A DNA stretch of 6,606 bases from Tissierellia bacterium (lineage in GTDB: Bacteria; Bacillota; Clostridia; Tissierellales; Sedimentibacteraceae): the NCBI GenBank assembly GCA_028700795.1, contig JAQVRY010000083.1:1-6606 (forward strand), read 5' to 3'. Positions 1-5,703 of this stretch are shown here, piece by piece. The position numbers and the translations under genes were made by a program. The notes beneath the pieces are model-generated. The model was not told the origin of the DNA. It did not search any database and saw nothing but the letters and a program-made list of their open reading frames with translations. Every line of letters starts with the position of its first letter. The stretch's first letter is position 1.

Positions 1-367
1 CTGTTTCTCCTAAATAAACCTCGTATGGAAGTTCTTCATTGTCAACAGTTATTTTAATATTTTCATTTGAAGCAGATCCTAAATTCCCAATATAGGGAAA
101 TGCCATTTGTACTGTTAAATAATCATTTGTAGGATTAACCATTTCATATTCTGCAGTAACTATGCCAATGGGAGCATAATGCTTTTCCTCACCGGAAAAA
201 TCAAACGTCAAATTCTCTTTATTTACTTCAATGGGAGAATTTTTATCGACCGCTAATACACCCGACGAAGGAAGCCCCGTCATATATACCGGTCCGGAAT
301 TAGCAAAAACAACAGTAAACGAAAAAATTAGCAAATCCACAACAATTAATCTAATCACTCTTTTCAC
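1..367 (-). CDS. Secreted/surface protein of unknown function, N-terminal part (runs off left edge)
   Basis: An open frame on the minus strand starts at GTG (367-365) and stays open to the edge, giving 122 residues with no stop; the C-terminus is outside the window. Residues 1-22 form a signal peptide: basic start MKRVIR, hydrophobic stretch to about residue 21, likely cleavage after VFA before NSGP. The mature part begins GPVYMTGLPSSG and continues with beta-rich sequence containing EYEMVNPTNDYLTVQMAFPYIGN (residues 73-95), which reads like an exported beta-sandwich domain. I do not recognise a function; similar hypothetical exported proteins exist in Clostridia, but I recall this only loosely. 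The start is set by an AGGTGAT Shine-Dalgarno just upstream and by the complete signal peptide. An ATG a few bases upstream (minus strand) meets a stop after one codon. The gene is divergent from the MoaD-like gene, and an extended -10 box lies inside the repeat element upstream. Confidence 0.75.
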   Translation of the reverse strand, partial: MKRVIRLIVVDLLIFSFTVVFANSGPVYMTGLPSSGVLAVDKNSPIEVNKENLTFDFSGEEKHYAPIGIVTAEYEMVNPTNDYLTVQMAFPYIGNLGSASNENIKITVDNEELPYEVYLGET

Positions 368-370
368 AAC

Positions 371-377
371 ATCACCT
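371..377 (-). promoter_or_regulatory. Ribosome binding site deciding the GTG start of the secreted protein
   Basis: The minus strand reads AGGTGAT, within GAGAGGTGAT. The AGGTG core ends five bases before the GTG at 367. No other in-frame start sits at a suitable distance, so this site supports the GTG start. Confidence 0.6.
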
Positions 378-385
378 CTCTTAGT

Positions 386-405
386 GGGAATTCTGGGGAC
401 AGACT
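386..405. repeat. Left arm of terminal inverted repeat
   Basis: This arm pairs with 530-549 at 18 of 20 positions and contains GGGGACAG at 395-402. The same 8-mer occurs at 6487-6494 near the other end of the window. The arm lies in the predicted 5' untranslated leader of the minus-strand secreted-protein gene. Confidence 0.6.
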
Positions 406-450
406 TTAAAATGCCTCGCTTCTGAAAACTGACATAATTATTTCTATTAC

Positions 451-459
451 ATTATAACA
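451..459 (-). promoter_or_regulatory. Extended -10 promoter for the secreted-protein gene
   Basis: The minus strand reads TGTTATAAT, a perfect TGnTATAAT extended -10. The -35 region at 16-17 bases spacing is poor (TTAAAT or ATTAAA), which extended -10 promoters tolerate. The predicted start point near 444 gives a leader of about 77 bases. The box lies inside the MITE-like element, so the element may supply the promoter. Experimental start sites are unknown. Confidence 0.45.
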
Positions 460-529
460 TGGATTTCCAATTATTTAATTTTATTTTTTCATAAATCAAA
501 ACATGCTGTGAATTTTAATGGGTCACTTC

Positions 530-549
530 AGTCCGTCTCCAGAATTCCC
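530..549. repeat. Right arm of terminal inverted repeat
   Basis: This is the inverted partner of 386-405. It ends 29 bases before the -35 box of the rightward promoter, so the element stops short of the MoaD-like gene's own promoter. Confidence 0.6.
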
Positions 550-578
550 CTCACTTACCATTTAATTCGAAAATCTTA

Positions 579-607
579 TTGAATTATTTATTTATTAGTG
601 TTATAAT
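579..607 (+). promoter_or_regulatory. Sigma-A type promoter of the MoaD-like gene
   Basis: The -35 box TTGAAT (579-584), 17-base spacer and -10 box TATAAT (602-607) fit the vegetative consensus well. A TG dinucleotide at 599-600 also makes an extended -10. Transcription would begin near 613-615, almost at the Shine-Dalgarno (AAGGTGG, 613-619) and only about ten bases before the ATG at 624. The mRNA leader would therefore be very short. Confidence 0.65.
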
Positions 608-623
608 TGTTTAAGGTGGTTAT

Positions 624-848
624 ATGGAAGTTGAAGTAAGGTTGTTTGCTTCATTCAGAGTTGGTCGATTCAAGTACAAACGTTTAACGTTTAATGATGA
701 AGCTAAAATAATAGATATTCTTGATTCATTGAAAATAAAGAAAGAAGAATTAGGTTTAGTTTTAGTAAACGGCATATACAGCGATACTGATGCATTTGTG
801 AAGGACAATGATGTGCTGGCAATATTTCCTCCGGTTGCAGGAGGTTAA
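624..848 (+). CDS. MoaD/ThiS-family sulfur carrier protein (molybdopterin/tungstopterin synthase small subunit type)
   Basis: The protein has 74 residues, close to the usual MoaD/ThiS size of about 65-85. It starts with the beta strand MEVEVRLFASFR typical of MoaD and ends in FPPVAGG. The C-terminal Gly-Gly is the site that is adenylated and thiocarboxylated in this ubiquitin-like fold. MoaD-type proteins deliver sulfur to build the pterin dithiolene that holds Mo or W. Its place just upstream of an AOR-type tungsten enzyme suggests a dedicated or extra MoaD for tungstopterin supply, but no moaE or moeB-like partner is in the window. The ATG at 624 follows AAGGTGG by four bases. The gene has its own promoter and is followed by a strong terminator, so it may be a separate transcript. 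A ThiS-like or other sulfur-carrier role cannot be excluded. Confidence 0.85.
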   Translation: MEVEVRLFASFRVGRFKYKRLTFNDEAKIIDILDSLKIKKEELGLVLVNGIYSDTDAFVKDNDVLAIFPPVAGG

Positions 849-859
849 CATATTCCCGA

Positions 860-888
860 TTCATAGAAACCTAAGGGGCTTCTATGAA
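860..888 (+). ncRNA. Stem-loop downstream of the MoaD-like gene (possible structured leader element)
   Basis: TTCATAGAA (860-868) pairs perfectly with TTCTATGAA (880-888). Two further inner pairs, CC (870-871) with GG (877-878), are possible around a short loop. No T-run follows, so this is not an intrinsic terminator. Together with the next hairpin and the terminator it forms a row of three structures in a 180-base gap. It may be a 3' UTR element or part of a cis-regulatory RNA. Confidence 0.4.
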
Positions 889-893
889 CAATA

Positions 894-921
894 GGCGTAA
901 AAAGCAATTTTTACACCCGCC
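894..921 (+). ncRNA. Stem-loop with GCAA tetraloop
   Basis: GTAAAAA (897-903) pairs with TTTTTAC (908-914) around a GCAA loop, which belongs to the stable GNRA type. The stem can extend with GG (894-895) to CC (916-917) past one C-A mismatch. Alternatively GGCG (894-897) can pair with CGCC (918-921). Two competing pairings next to a terminator are compatible with a switching RNA, but this is only suggestive. Confidence 0.35.
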
Positions 922-928
922 ATTTTGC

Positions 929-973
929 AAAGGGATACAAATTAACATAGTTAATTTGTATCCCTTTTATTTT
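929..973 (+). terminator. Strong rho-independent terminator between the MoaD-like gene and the AOR operon
   Basis: An 18-bp perfect inverted repeat, 929-946 with 950-967, has a three-base ATA loop and runs into TTTTATTTT (965-973). The stem is AT-rich except for the GGG/CCC near its base. The T-rich tract lies on the + strand side only, so it should stop rightward transcription coming from the MoaD-like gene. It could be a plain terminator separating two transcripts, or the terminator of an attenuator controlling read-through into the downstream operon. Confidence 0.75.
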
Positions 974-989
974 AATCAATGATTAAAAT
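969..989. promoter_or_regulatory. AT-rich palindrome, candidate operator/promoter of the AOR operon
   Basis: ATTTTAATC (969-977) and GATTAAAAT (981-989) are perfect inverted copies around AAT. The site lies 40 bases upstream of the first operon start codon, a common place for a dimeric regulator. Its right half contains TAAAAT (984-989), which matches the -10 consensus at 5 of 6 positions, but I find no acceptable -35 at 16-18 bases. If this is the promoter it probably needs an activator. The regulator is unknown. Confidence 0.3.
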
Positions 990-1012
990 AAGTGGTTAAT
1001 ACTTATTACTTT

Positions 1013-1021
1013 AAAAGGAGG
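1013..1021 (+). promoter_or_regulatory. Ribosome binding site choosing ATG 1029 for the ferredoxin subunit
   Basis: AAAAGGAGG is near-perfectly complementary to the 16S tail. It lies seven bases before ATG 1029. The in-frame TTG at 1026 would be only four bases away, so ATG is preferred. Confidence 0.7.
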
Positions 1022-1028
1022 TTTTTTG

Positions 1029-1508
1029 ATGGCTAAAGGATTAGTAGTATCACCTGACAAATGTACCGGCTGCAGAACATGCGAATTAGCATGCTCCTAC
1101 AGCAAAAGCGACACATTCAACCCAAAGGATTCTGCAATATCAGTAATGTTTTATGAAGATGTAGGACTGCAAGTTCCTATGACGTGTTTGCAATGTGATG
1201 AGCCCCACTGTGTGAAGGTATGCGTGGTTAATGCTCTCACAAAGGATGAAAAAACAGGCGTTGTGAATTATGACAAAGAAAAATGTATCGGCTGCAAGAT
1301 GTGTGTAAGTGCCTGCCCCTTTGGAAATATGACTTACAGTATAAGACTTAAGGAAGTAATTAAATGTGATTTGTGCAAAGGAGACCCACAGTGTGTAAAA
1401 TCATGTAATTATGGAGCTCTTCAGTACAAGGAATTAGACTCAACCCTAGATAAAAGAAAAATTATTGCCAACCAATTTAAAGAGGCATTTGGAGAGGGGG
1501 CTATATAA
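1029..1508 (+). CDS. Four-cluster [4Fe-4S] ferredoxin subunit of the AOR complex (DMSO-reductase Fe-S subunit family)
   Basis: The protein has 159 residues with sixteen cysteines in four sets: C12/15/18/22, C53/56/61/65, C86/89/92/96 and C113/116/122/126. This is the layout of the HycB/DmsB/CooF-type polyferredoxin family, which binds four [4Fe-4S] clusters and wires a catalytic subunit to an electron acceptor. There is no signal peptide or membrane segment, so it is cytoplasmic. AOR-family enzymes of the WOR5 and AorABC type are known to pair with such a small subunit, and the AOR gene follows with a one-base overlap (TAATG). I infer that it carries electrons from the AOR [4Fe-4S] cluster to the NuoEFG-like module encoded downstream. 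It is the first gene of the operon and has the strongest Shine-Dalgarno in the window. Confidence 0.92.
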   Translation: MAKGLVVSPDKCTGCRTCELACSYSKSDTFNPKDSAISVMFYEDVGLQVPMTCLQCDEPHCVKVCVVNALTKDEKTGVVNYDKEKCIGCKMCVSACPFGNMTYSIRLKEVIKCDLCKGDPQCVKSCNYGALQYKELDSTLDKRKIIANQFKEAFGEGAI

Positions 1509-3343
1509 TGAATGGATATACAGGAAAAATAATCAGAGTTGACTTAACTAATAAAATTATTAAAATCGAAAAATTAAATATGGATTATGCAAAAAATTAC
1601 ATAGGTGGCAGAGGCCTTGGCTCTAAATATTTATGTGAAGAAATCGATCCCCAAATTGATGCCTTAAGCCCGGAAAACAAACTTATATTTATGACAGGAC
1701 CCGTTACCGGAACTAACGCAACATGCGCAGGAAGATTTAATGTTGTAGCGAAAGCACCATTAACAGGGACAATCGGCGCTGGAAATACAGGTGGGTATTT
1801 TGGTCCTGAATTGAAATTCGCAGGCTATGACGGAATTATCTTTGAAGGAAAAGCTAACAACCCTGTTTACCTTCATATAAATGATGATTTGGTAGAGCTA
1901 AAGGATGCTAAACACATATGGGGAAAAAATGTATTTGAAACAACAGACATTCTTCTGAACGAAAATGAAGAGGATGCAAAGGTTGCATGTATCGGACCTG
2001 CAGGTGAAAAATTAGTTCTTTTTGCTGCGGTTATGAATGATAAGGACAGAGCTGCAGGCAGATCGGGGCTTGGTGCAGTTATGGGCTCTAAAAACTTAAA
2101 GGCTGTAATTGTAAAGGGCTCTAACGGAATTGGAGTAGCAAATGCACTGCAATTTAATAAAGCTGTTGCAGAAGCCAGAGAAAAGGTAACTGCCAATGGA
2201 GTAACCGGAACAGGCGGTGGCCTTGCTACTTACGGCACAGAAGTTCTTGTAAATATATTGAATGAGATGCACGCATTACCTACTAACAACTGGCAAACTT
2301 CAAGATTTGAAGATGCAGATAAAATAAGCGGAGAATATTTAACAGAAAACTACTTAATAAGAAATAAAGCGTGCTATGCCTGTCCAATAGGCTGTGGCAG
2401 GACAATTAAAATTCCTGATGGCAAATACAAAGGAGTAGTGGCAGGTCCGGAATACGAAGCAGGCTGGTCTTATGGTGCTTCCTGCGGTATAAATGATTTA
2501 AATGAAATAAACAAAGCAAACCATGTTTGTAACATGCTTGGTCTTGACCCTGTTACAATGGGAGCAACAATTGCCTGTGCAATGGAGTTGTATGAAAAAG
2601 GATATATTACCAAAGAAGATTTAGACGGTGGAGAATTAAAATTCGGTGATGCTAATAGTATTATGAAATTAACAGAACAAACCGGAAATAGAGAGGGCTT
2701 TGGAGATAAATTAGCTCTTGGCTCTTACCGCTTAGCTGATATGTATGGTCATCCGGAATTATCAATGACAGTTAAAAAACAAGAAATGCCTGCATATGAC
2801 GGAAGAGCAATTCAAGGAATGGGTCTTTCTTATGCAACAAGCAACAGAGGAGGCTGCCACGTAAGAGGATACGTTACATCTACAGAAGTATTGGGTATTC
2901 CAATGAAAACAGATCCATTATCAACAGAAGGTAAAGCAGCCTTGGTTAAATTATTCCAAGATTTGACTGCATTAGTTGATTCATCAGATATATGTCTTTT
3001 CACCACATTTGCAATTGGGTTACCTGAAGTTTCAGGCATGCTTAGAGGCACAACAGGATTTGAATATTCAGATGAAGAAATGTTGTTAGTGGGTGAAAGA
3101 ATTTGGAATCTTGAAAAATTGTTCAACTTACAAGCAGGACTTACAAGAGAGGATGATTTACTTCCTCCAAGACTGTTAAACGAACCGGTAACTAGTGGTC
3201 CTTCAAAAGGTAAAGTAACAGAGCTTGAAGTAATGCTTGATGAATACTACCAACTTAGAGGTTGGGATAAAGAAGGAGTTCCAACAGATGAAAAATTAGC
3301 TGAGCTTTCATTAAGTAACAAAGGTTTAGCAGAAGCATTTTAA
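1508..3343 (+). CDS. aor: Tungsten-containing aldehyde:ferredoxin oxidoreductase (AOR/WOR family), catalytic subunit
   Basis: The protein has 611 residues, about the length of Pyrococcus furiosus AOR (605). It should oxidise aldehydes to carboxylic acids at a tungsten-bispyranopterin centre in the cytoplasm. The N-terminal domain (about 1-210) carries YIGGRGLGSKYL and the pterin-site motif DRAAGRSGLGAVMGSKNLKA (180-199). The [4Fe-4S] ligands are C289, C292, C296 and C496, which correspond to the known 288/291/295/494 pattern. The two pterin-binding DxxGL(D/C) motifs appear as NMLGLD (342-347, Asn for Asp) and DSSDIC (491-496). Glu315 in GPEYE and His451 in GGCHVRGY match the active-site Glu and His of AOR. 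The start is ATG, overlapping the preceding stop by one base, with GGAGAGGGGG upstream. The substrate cannot be read from the sequence. A molybdenum variant is possible but less typical of this family. Confidence 0.95.
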   Translation: MNGYTGKIIRVDLTNKIIKIEKLNMDYAKNYIGGRGLGSKYLCEEIDPQIDALSPENKLIFMTGPVTGTNATCAGRFNVVAKAPLTGTIGAGNTGGYFGPELKFAGYDGIIFEGKANNPVYLHINDDLVELKDAKHIWGKNVFETTDILLNENEEDAKVACIGPAGEKLVLFAAVMNDKDRAAGRSGLGAVMGSKNLKAVIVKGSNGIGVANALQFNKAVAEAREKVTANGVTGTGGGLATYGTEVLVNILNEMHALPTNNWQTSRFEDADKISGEYLTENYLIRNKACYACPIGCGRTIKIPDGKYKGVVAGPEYEAGWSYGASCGINDLNEINKANHVCNMLGLDPVTMGATIACAMELYEKGYITKEDLDGGELKFGDANSIMKLTEQTGNREGFGDKLALGSYRLADMYGHPELSMTVKKQEMPAYDGRAIQGMGLSYATSNRGGCHVRGYVTSTEVLGIPMKTDPLSTEGKAALVKLFQDLTALVDSSDICLFTTFAIGLPEVSGMLRGTTGFEYSDEEMLLVGERIWNLEKLFNLQAGLTREDDLLPPRLLNEPVTSGPSKGKVTELEVMLDEYYQLRGWDKEGVPTDEKLAELSLSNKGLAEAF

Positions 3344-3351
3344 TAATTATA

Positions 3352-3384
3352 TGTTCAGCCTGGAGCTAATTTCCAGGCTGAACA
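3352..3384 (+). other. Intercistronic hairpin between AOR and nuoE
   Basis: TGTTCAGCCTGGA (3352-3364) pairs perfectly over 13 bp with TCCAGGCTGAACA (3372-3384) around a seven-base loop. It is GC-richer than its surroundings. The + strand continues with AAAAATAAACG, and there is no T-run on either strand side, so it is not a canonical terminator. It sits in the only non-overlapping junction of the operon. An RNA processing or 3'-end protection element that sets the ratio of catalytic subunits to flavin module is a reasonable inference. Confidence 0.7.
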
Positions 3385-3393
3385 AAAATAAAC

Positions 3394-3400
3394 GAAGGTG
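3394..3400 (+). promoter_or_regulatory. Ribosome binding site choosing ATG 3405 for NuoE-like subunit
   Basis: GAAGGTG lies four bases before ATG 3405. The earlier in-frame ATG at 3351 lies at the foot of the hairpin, has no Shine-Dalgarno, and would add 18 residues encoded by the hairpin itself. The start at 3405 is therefore preferred. Confidence 0.7.
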
Positions 3401-3404
3401 CGCT

Positions 3405-3890
3405 ATGAAAATTGACAATTCAATTGATTATAACCAATTAAGTAATATATTAAATAAATATAAACAAGAAAAAAGATTCACTTTGGCAATTCTTCAGGAT
3501 ATTCAAACTGAATTTAACTATATTCCTAAAGAAGCAGTCTTTCATTTAGCAGAATATTTAAATATTCCTGTCAGTGAAATATACTCTATGGCTACATTTT
3601 ATAAAGCACTAAGTCTTACTCCAAAGGGCAAACATATTATCAAAGTATGCAACGGTACTGCCTGCCATATTAGAGGTTCAAATATACTCATAGATGAAAT
3701 TAAAGATTTATTGAAAATAAAACCGGGAGAAACAACAGCTGACGGTTTATTTTCCCTTGAAATAGTCAATTGCCTTGGGGCATGTGCTTTAGCCCCGGTA
3801 ATGGTTATTGACAATAAATATTATGGTGCAATGACTAAAGAAAAAATAATGGAAGTTATTAATGAATACAAGGAGGCCGCTTATGATTAA
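3405..3890 (+). CDS. nuoE: NuoE/HydC-like [2Fe-2S] subunit (thioredoxin-like fold)
   Basis: The protein has 161 residues, the usual length of complex I 24-kDa (NuoE) homologues. An N-terminal helical bundle (about 1-75) contains the family signature LQDIQTEFNYIPKEAV and SMATFYKALSL. The thioredoxin-like domain follows with the four [2Fe-2S] ligands C82 and C87 (CNGTAC) and C123 and C127 (CLGAC). In complex I and in HydABC this subunit docks on the flavin subunit; its cluster near FMN takes part in electron storage or bifurcation. Its gene follows the hairpin 61 bases after AOR and overlaps the NuoF-like gene by eight bases, a sign of coupled translation. There is no complex I membrane arm here, so it belongs to a soluble enzyme. 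Confidence 0.93.
   Translation: MKIDNSIDYNQLSNILNKYKQEKRFTLAILQDIQTEFNYIPKEAVFHLAEYLNIPVSEIYSMATFYKALSLTPKGKHIIKVCNGTACHIRGSNILIDEIKDLLKIKPGETTADGLFSLEIVNCLGACALAPVMVIDNKYYGAMTKEKIMEVINEYKEAAYD
3870..3876 (+). promoter_or_regulatory. Ribosome binding site choosing ATG 3883 for NuoF-like subunit
   Basis: AAGGAGG lies six bases before ATG 3883. The in-frame ATG at 3862 lies upstream of this site and lacks its own Shine-Dalgarno, so the shorter protein is preferred. Confidence 0.75.
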
Positions 3891-5703
3891 GGAAAACAGG
3901 AAAATATTAGTATGCTGTGGTACAGGCTGCCTTGCAAACAACAGTTATGATGTCTATACTCAATTTTTAGAAAAATTAAAAAATACTAATATAGAAGTAA
4001 TCCCTCAAGTTAAAGCAACAGGATGCAATGGACTTTGTGAAAAGGGCCCAGTTGTAAAAATATTGCCTGATGAAATTTCTTACTTCAAAGTTAAAGCAAA
4101 GGATGTTGATGAAATTGTTTTAAAAACAATTTTAAAGGGCGAAATTATAGACAGGCTCCTTTATTTTGATTTAAATGACAAGAAAAGAATTGTATCCCAC
4201 AAGGATGCTAATTTTTACAAACATCAACATAAAATCGCTTTAAGAAATATTGGTGAAATTGACCCAAAGGATATAGATGACTACAAGAAAAGAGATGGTT
4301 ATAAGGCATTACATAAAGCTTTGTTTGAAATGACTCCTGATGAAGTAATAAGTCAAATAGAAGACTCGCACTTGCGAGGAAGAGGAGGAGCTGGTTTCCC
4401 TACAGGGAATAAGTGGAGAACTTGTTCAAATTATAATAATAACCCTAAATATGTGGTATGTAATGGAGACGAAGGTGACCCGGGTGCTTTCATGGATAGA
4501 AGCATTATGGAAGGTGACCCCAACACAGTTATTGAAGGGATGATAATTTGCGGATATGCAATCAATTCGAATAATGGCTTTCTTTATATAAGAGATGAAT
4601 ATCAATTAGCAAGAAAAAATATGCAAATAGCAATTGATAGTGCTAAAGAACACGGATTTTTAGGGAAAAATATTCTTGGAAGCGGATTTGATTTTGAACT
4701 CGAAATAGTAAGAGGCGGCGGTGCTTTTGTATGCGGCGAATCAAGCGCCCTAATGGCATCCATTGAAGGAAATGTCGGAGAGCCAAGAGCAAAATATATT
4801 AGAAGTGTGGAAAAAGGTCTGTGGGATAAGCCAACAGTTTTAAACAATGTAGAAACCTGGGCAAATATACCTCCCATTATTATAAATGGAGCTGAATGGT
4901 TTAAAGAAATAGGCACTGCAAAAAATTCCGGCACAAAGGTTTTTTCTCTTGTCGGTAAAGTTAAAAATACAGGATTGGTTGAAATTCCCATGGGCACGAC
5001 ATTACGAGAATTGGTGTTCGATATAGGCGGAGGAATTATTAAAAACAGACCCTTTAAGGCAGTGCAGACAGGAGGCCCTTCCGGAGGATGCATCCCCGCG
5101 GAACACTTAGATATATCTCTTGATTTTGACTCCCTTGGCAATATTGGTTCTATGATGGGCTCCGGTGGTGTCATTGTACTGGATGATACAACCTGCATGG
5201 TTGACCTCGCCAGATATTACATGGAATTTCTTTCAGAGGAATCCTGTGGTAAATGTACCACTTGCAGAGAAGGAATAAACACCATGCTTAATATTCTAAA
5301 CAATATTATCTTAGGCAAAGGTAAATTGGAAGATATTGAACTTCTTGAGAGTTTAAGCGAAACAATTAGAGAAGCATCTCTTTGCGGTTTAGGAAAAACT
5401 GCTCCTAATCCTGTTATGACCACTCTGAAATATTTTAAAAACGAATATATGGACCATATAATAAACAAGAAATGTCCTGCAGGAGTATGCAAAAACCTAA
5501 CTTCCTATTCAATAGACAAGGAAGAATGCATAGGCTGTGGTGCATGTGCAAAAAAATGCCCGACAAGCGCCATTATAGGAGAACCAAAAAAACCTCATAT
5601 AATAGAACAAGACAAATGCATTAAATGTGGCAGCTGTTTCTCTGTATGTCCTACAGGTGCTGTTAAGATAGGGGGTGCTTTAATTGAAAGTTATAATAAA
5701 TAG
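3883..5703 (+). CDS. nuoF: NuoF/HydB-like NAD(H)- and FMN-binding iron-sulfur subunit
   Basis: The protein has 606 residues, longer than complex I NuoF (about 430-450), because domains are added at both ends. Residues 1-90 are a thioredoxin-like [2Fe-2S] domain (C11, C16, C48, C52; motifs CCGTGC and ATGCNGLC). Residues 130-520 are the NuoF core: the FMN/NAD glycine-rich segment GRGGAGFPTGNKW (166-178), GGGAFVCGESSAL (278-290), GEPRAK (299-304), and the [4Fe-4S] site C455, C458, C461 and C501. A CPAGVC motif (531-536) leads into a C-terminal ferredoxin domain with two [4Fe-4S] sites (C549/552/555/559 and C579/582/585/589). This three-part layout is that of HydB of electron-bifurcating hydrogenases and of NADP-reducing hydrogenase subunits. 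It should exchange electrons with NAD(H) at FMN. It overlaps nuoE by 8 bases and the next gene by 20. Confidence 0.93.
   Translation: MIKENRKILVCCGTGCLANNSYDVYTQFLEKLKNTNIEVIPQVKATGCNGLCEKGPVVKILPDEISYFKVKAKDVDEIVLKTILKGEIIDRLLYFDLNDKKRIVSHKDANFYKHQHKIALRNIGEIDPKDIDDYKKRDGYKALHKALFEMTPDEVISQIEDSHLRGRGGAGFPTGNKWRTCSNYNNNPKYVVCNGDEGDPGAFMDRSIMEGDPNTVIEGMIICGYAINSNNGFLYIRDEYQLARKNMQIAIDSAKEHGFLGKNILGSGFDFELEIVRGGGAFVCGESSALMASIEGNVGEPRAKYIRSVEKGLWDKPTVLNNVETWANIPPIIINGAEWFKEIGTAKNSGTKVFSLVGKVKNTGLVEIPMGTTLRELVFDIGGGIIKNRPFKAVQTGGPSGGCIPAEHLDISLDFDSLGNIGSMMGSGGVIVLDDTTCMVDLARYYMEFLSEESCGKCTTCREGINTMLNILNNIILGKGKLEDIELLESLSETIREASLCGLGKTAPNPVMTTLKYFKNEYMDHIINKKCPAGVCKNLTSYSIDKEECIGCGACAKKCPTSAIIGEPKKPHIIEQDKCIKCGSCFSVCPTGAVKIGGALIESYNK
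5671..5677 (+). promoter_or_regulatory. Ribosome binding site supporting the TTG start of the NuoG-like gene
   Basis: GGGGGTG ends six bases before TTG 5684. No ATG or GTG in frame is close, and the N-terminal ferredoxin fold needs the residues from 5684 onwards, so TTG is the likely start. Confidence 0.6.

Larger units (their letters stand above)
386..549. mobile_element. MITE-like element with 20-bp imperfect terminal inverted repeats
   Basis: The arms at 386-405 (GGGAATTCTGGGGACAGACT) and 530-549 (AGTCCGTCTCCAGAATTCCC) are inverted copies matching at 18 of 20 positions. As RNA the two differences give one G-U pair and one A-C mismatch. The 124 bases between them are AT-rich and contain no ORF. 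The GGGGACAG motif in the arm resembles ends of repeats that I associate with REP/IS200-type transposases in many bacterial genomes (recalled, not checked). No transposase gene is present, so if mobile the element is non-autonomous. I see no clear target-site duplication at the arm ends. It lies between two divergent genes and contains the leftward -10 box. Confidence 0.5.

Noticed and set aside
231..425. Plus-strand frame of 64 codons
   Set aside because: It lies opposite the signal-peptide gene and crosses its promoter-proximal leader and the repeat arm. It has no Shine-Dalgarno and no recognisable protein character.
3351..3404. Upstream ATG extension of the NuoE-like protein
   Set aside because: The extra 18 residues are encoded by the hairpin, no ribosome binding site precedes them, and family alignments start near MKIDN. 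ATG 3405 has GAAGGTG at good spacing.
4602..5198. Minus-strand 198-codon frame inside the NuoF-like gene
   Set aside because: It is an antisense shadow of a highly conserved coding region, with no ribosome binding site and composition typical of reverse-read Fe-S/flavin protein codons.
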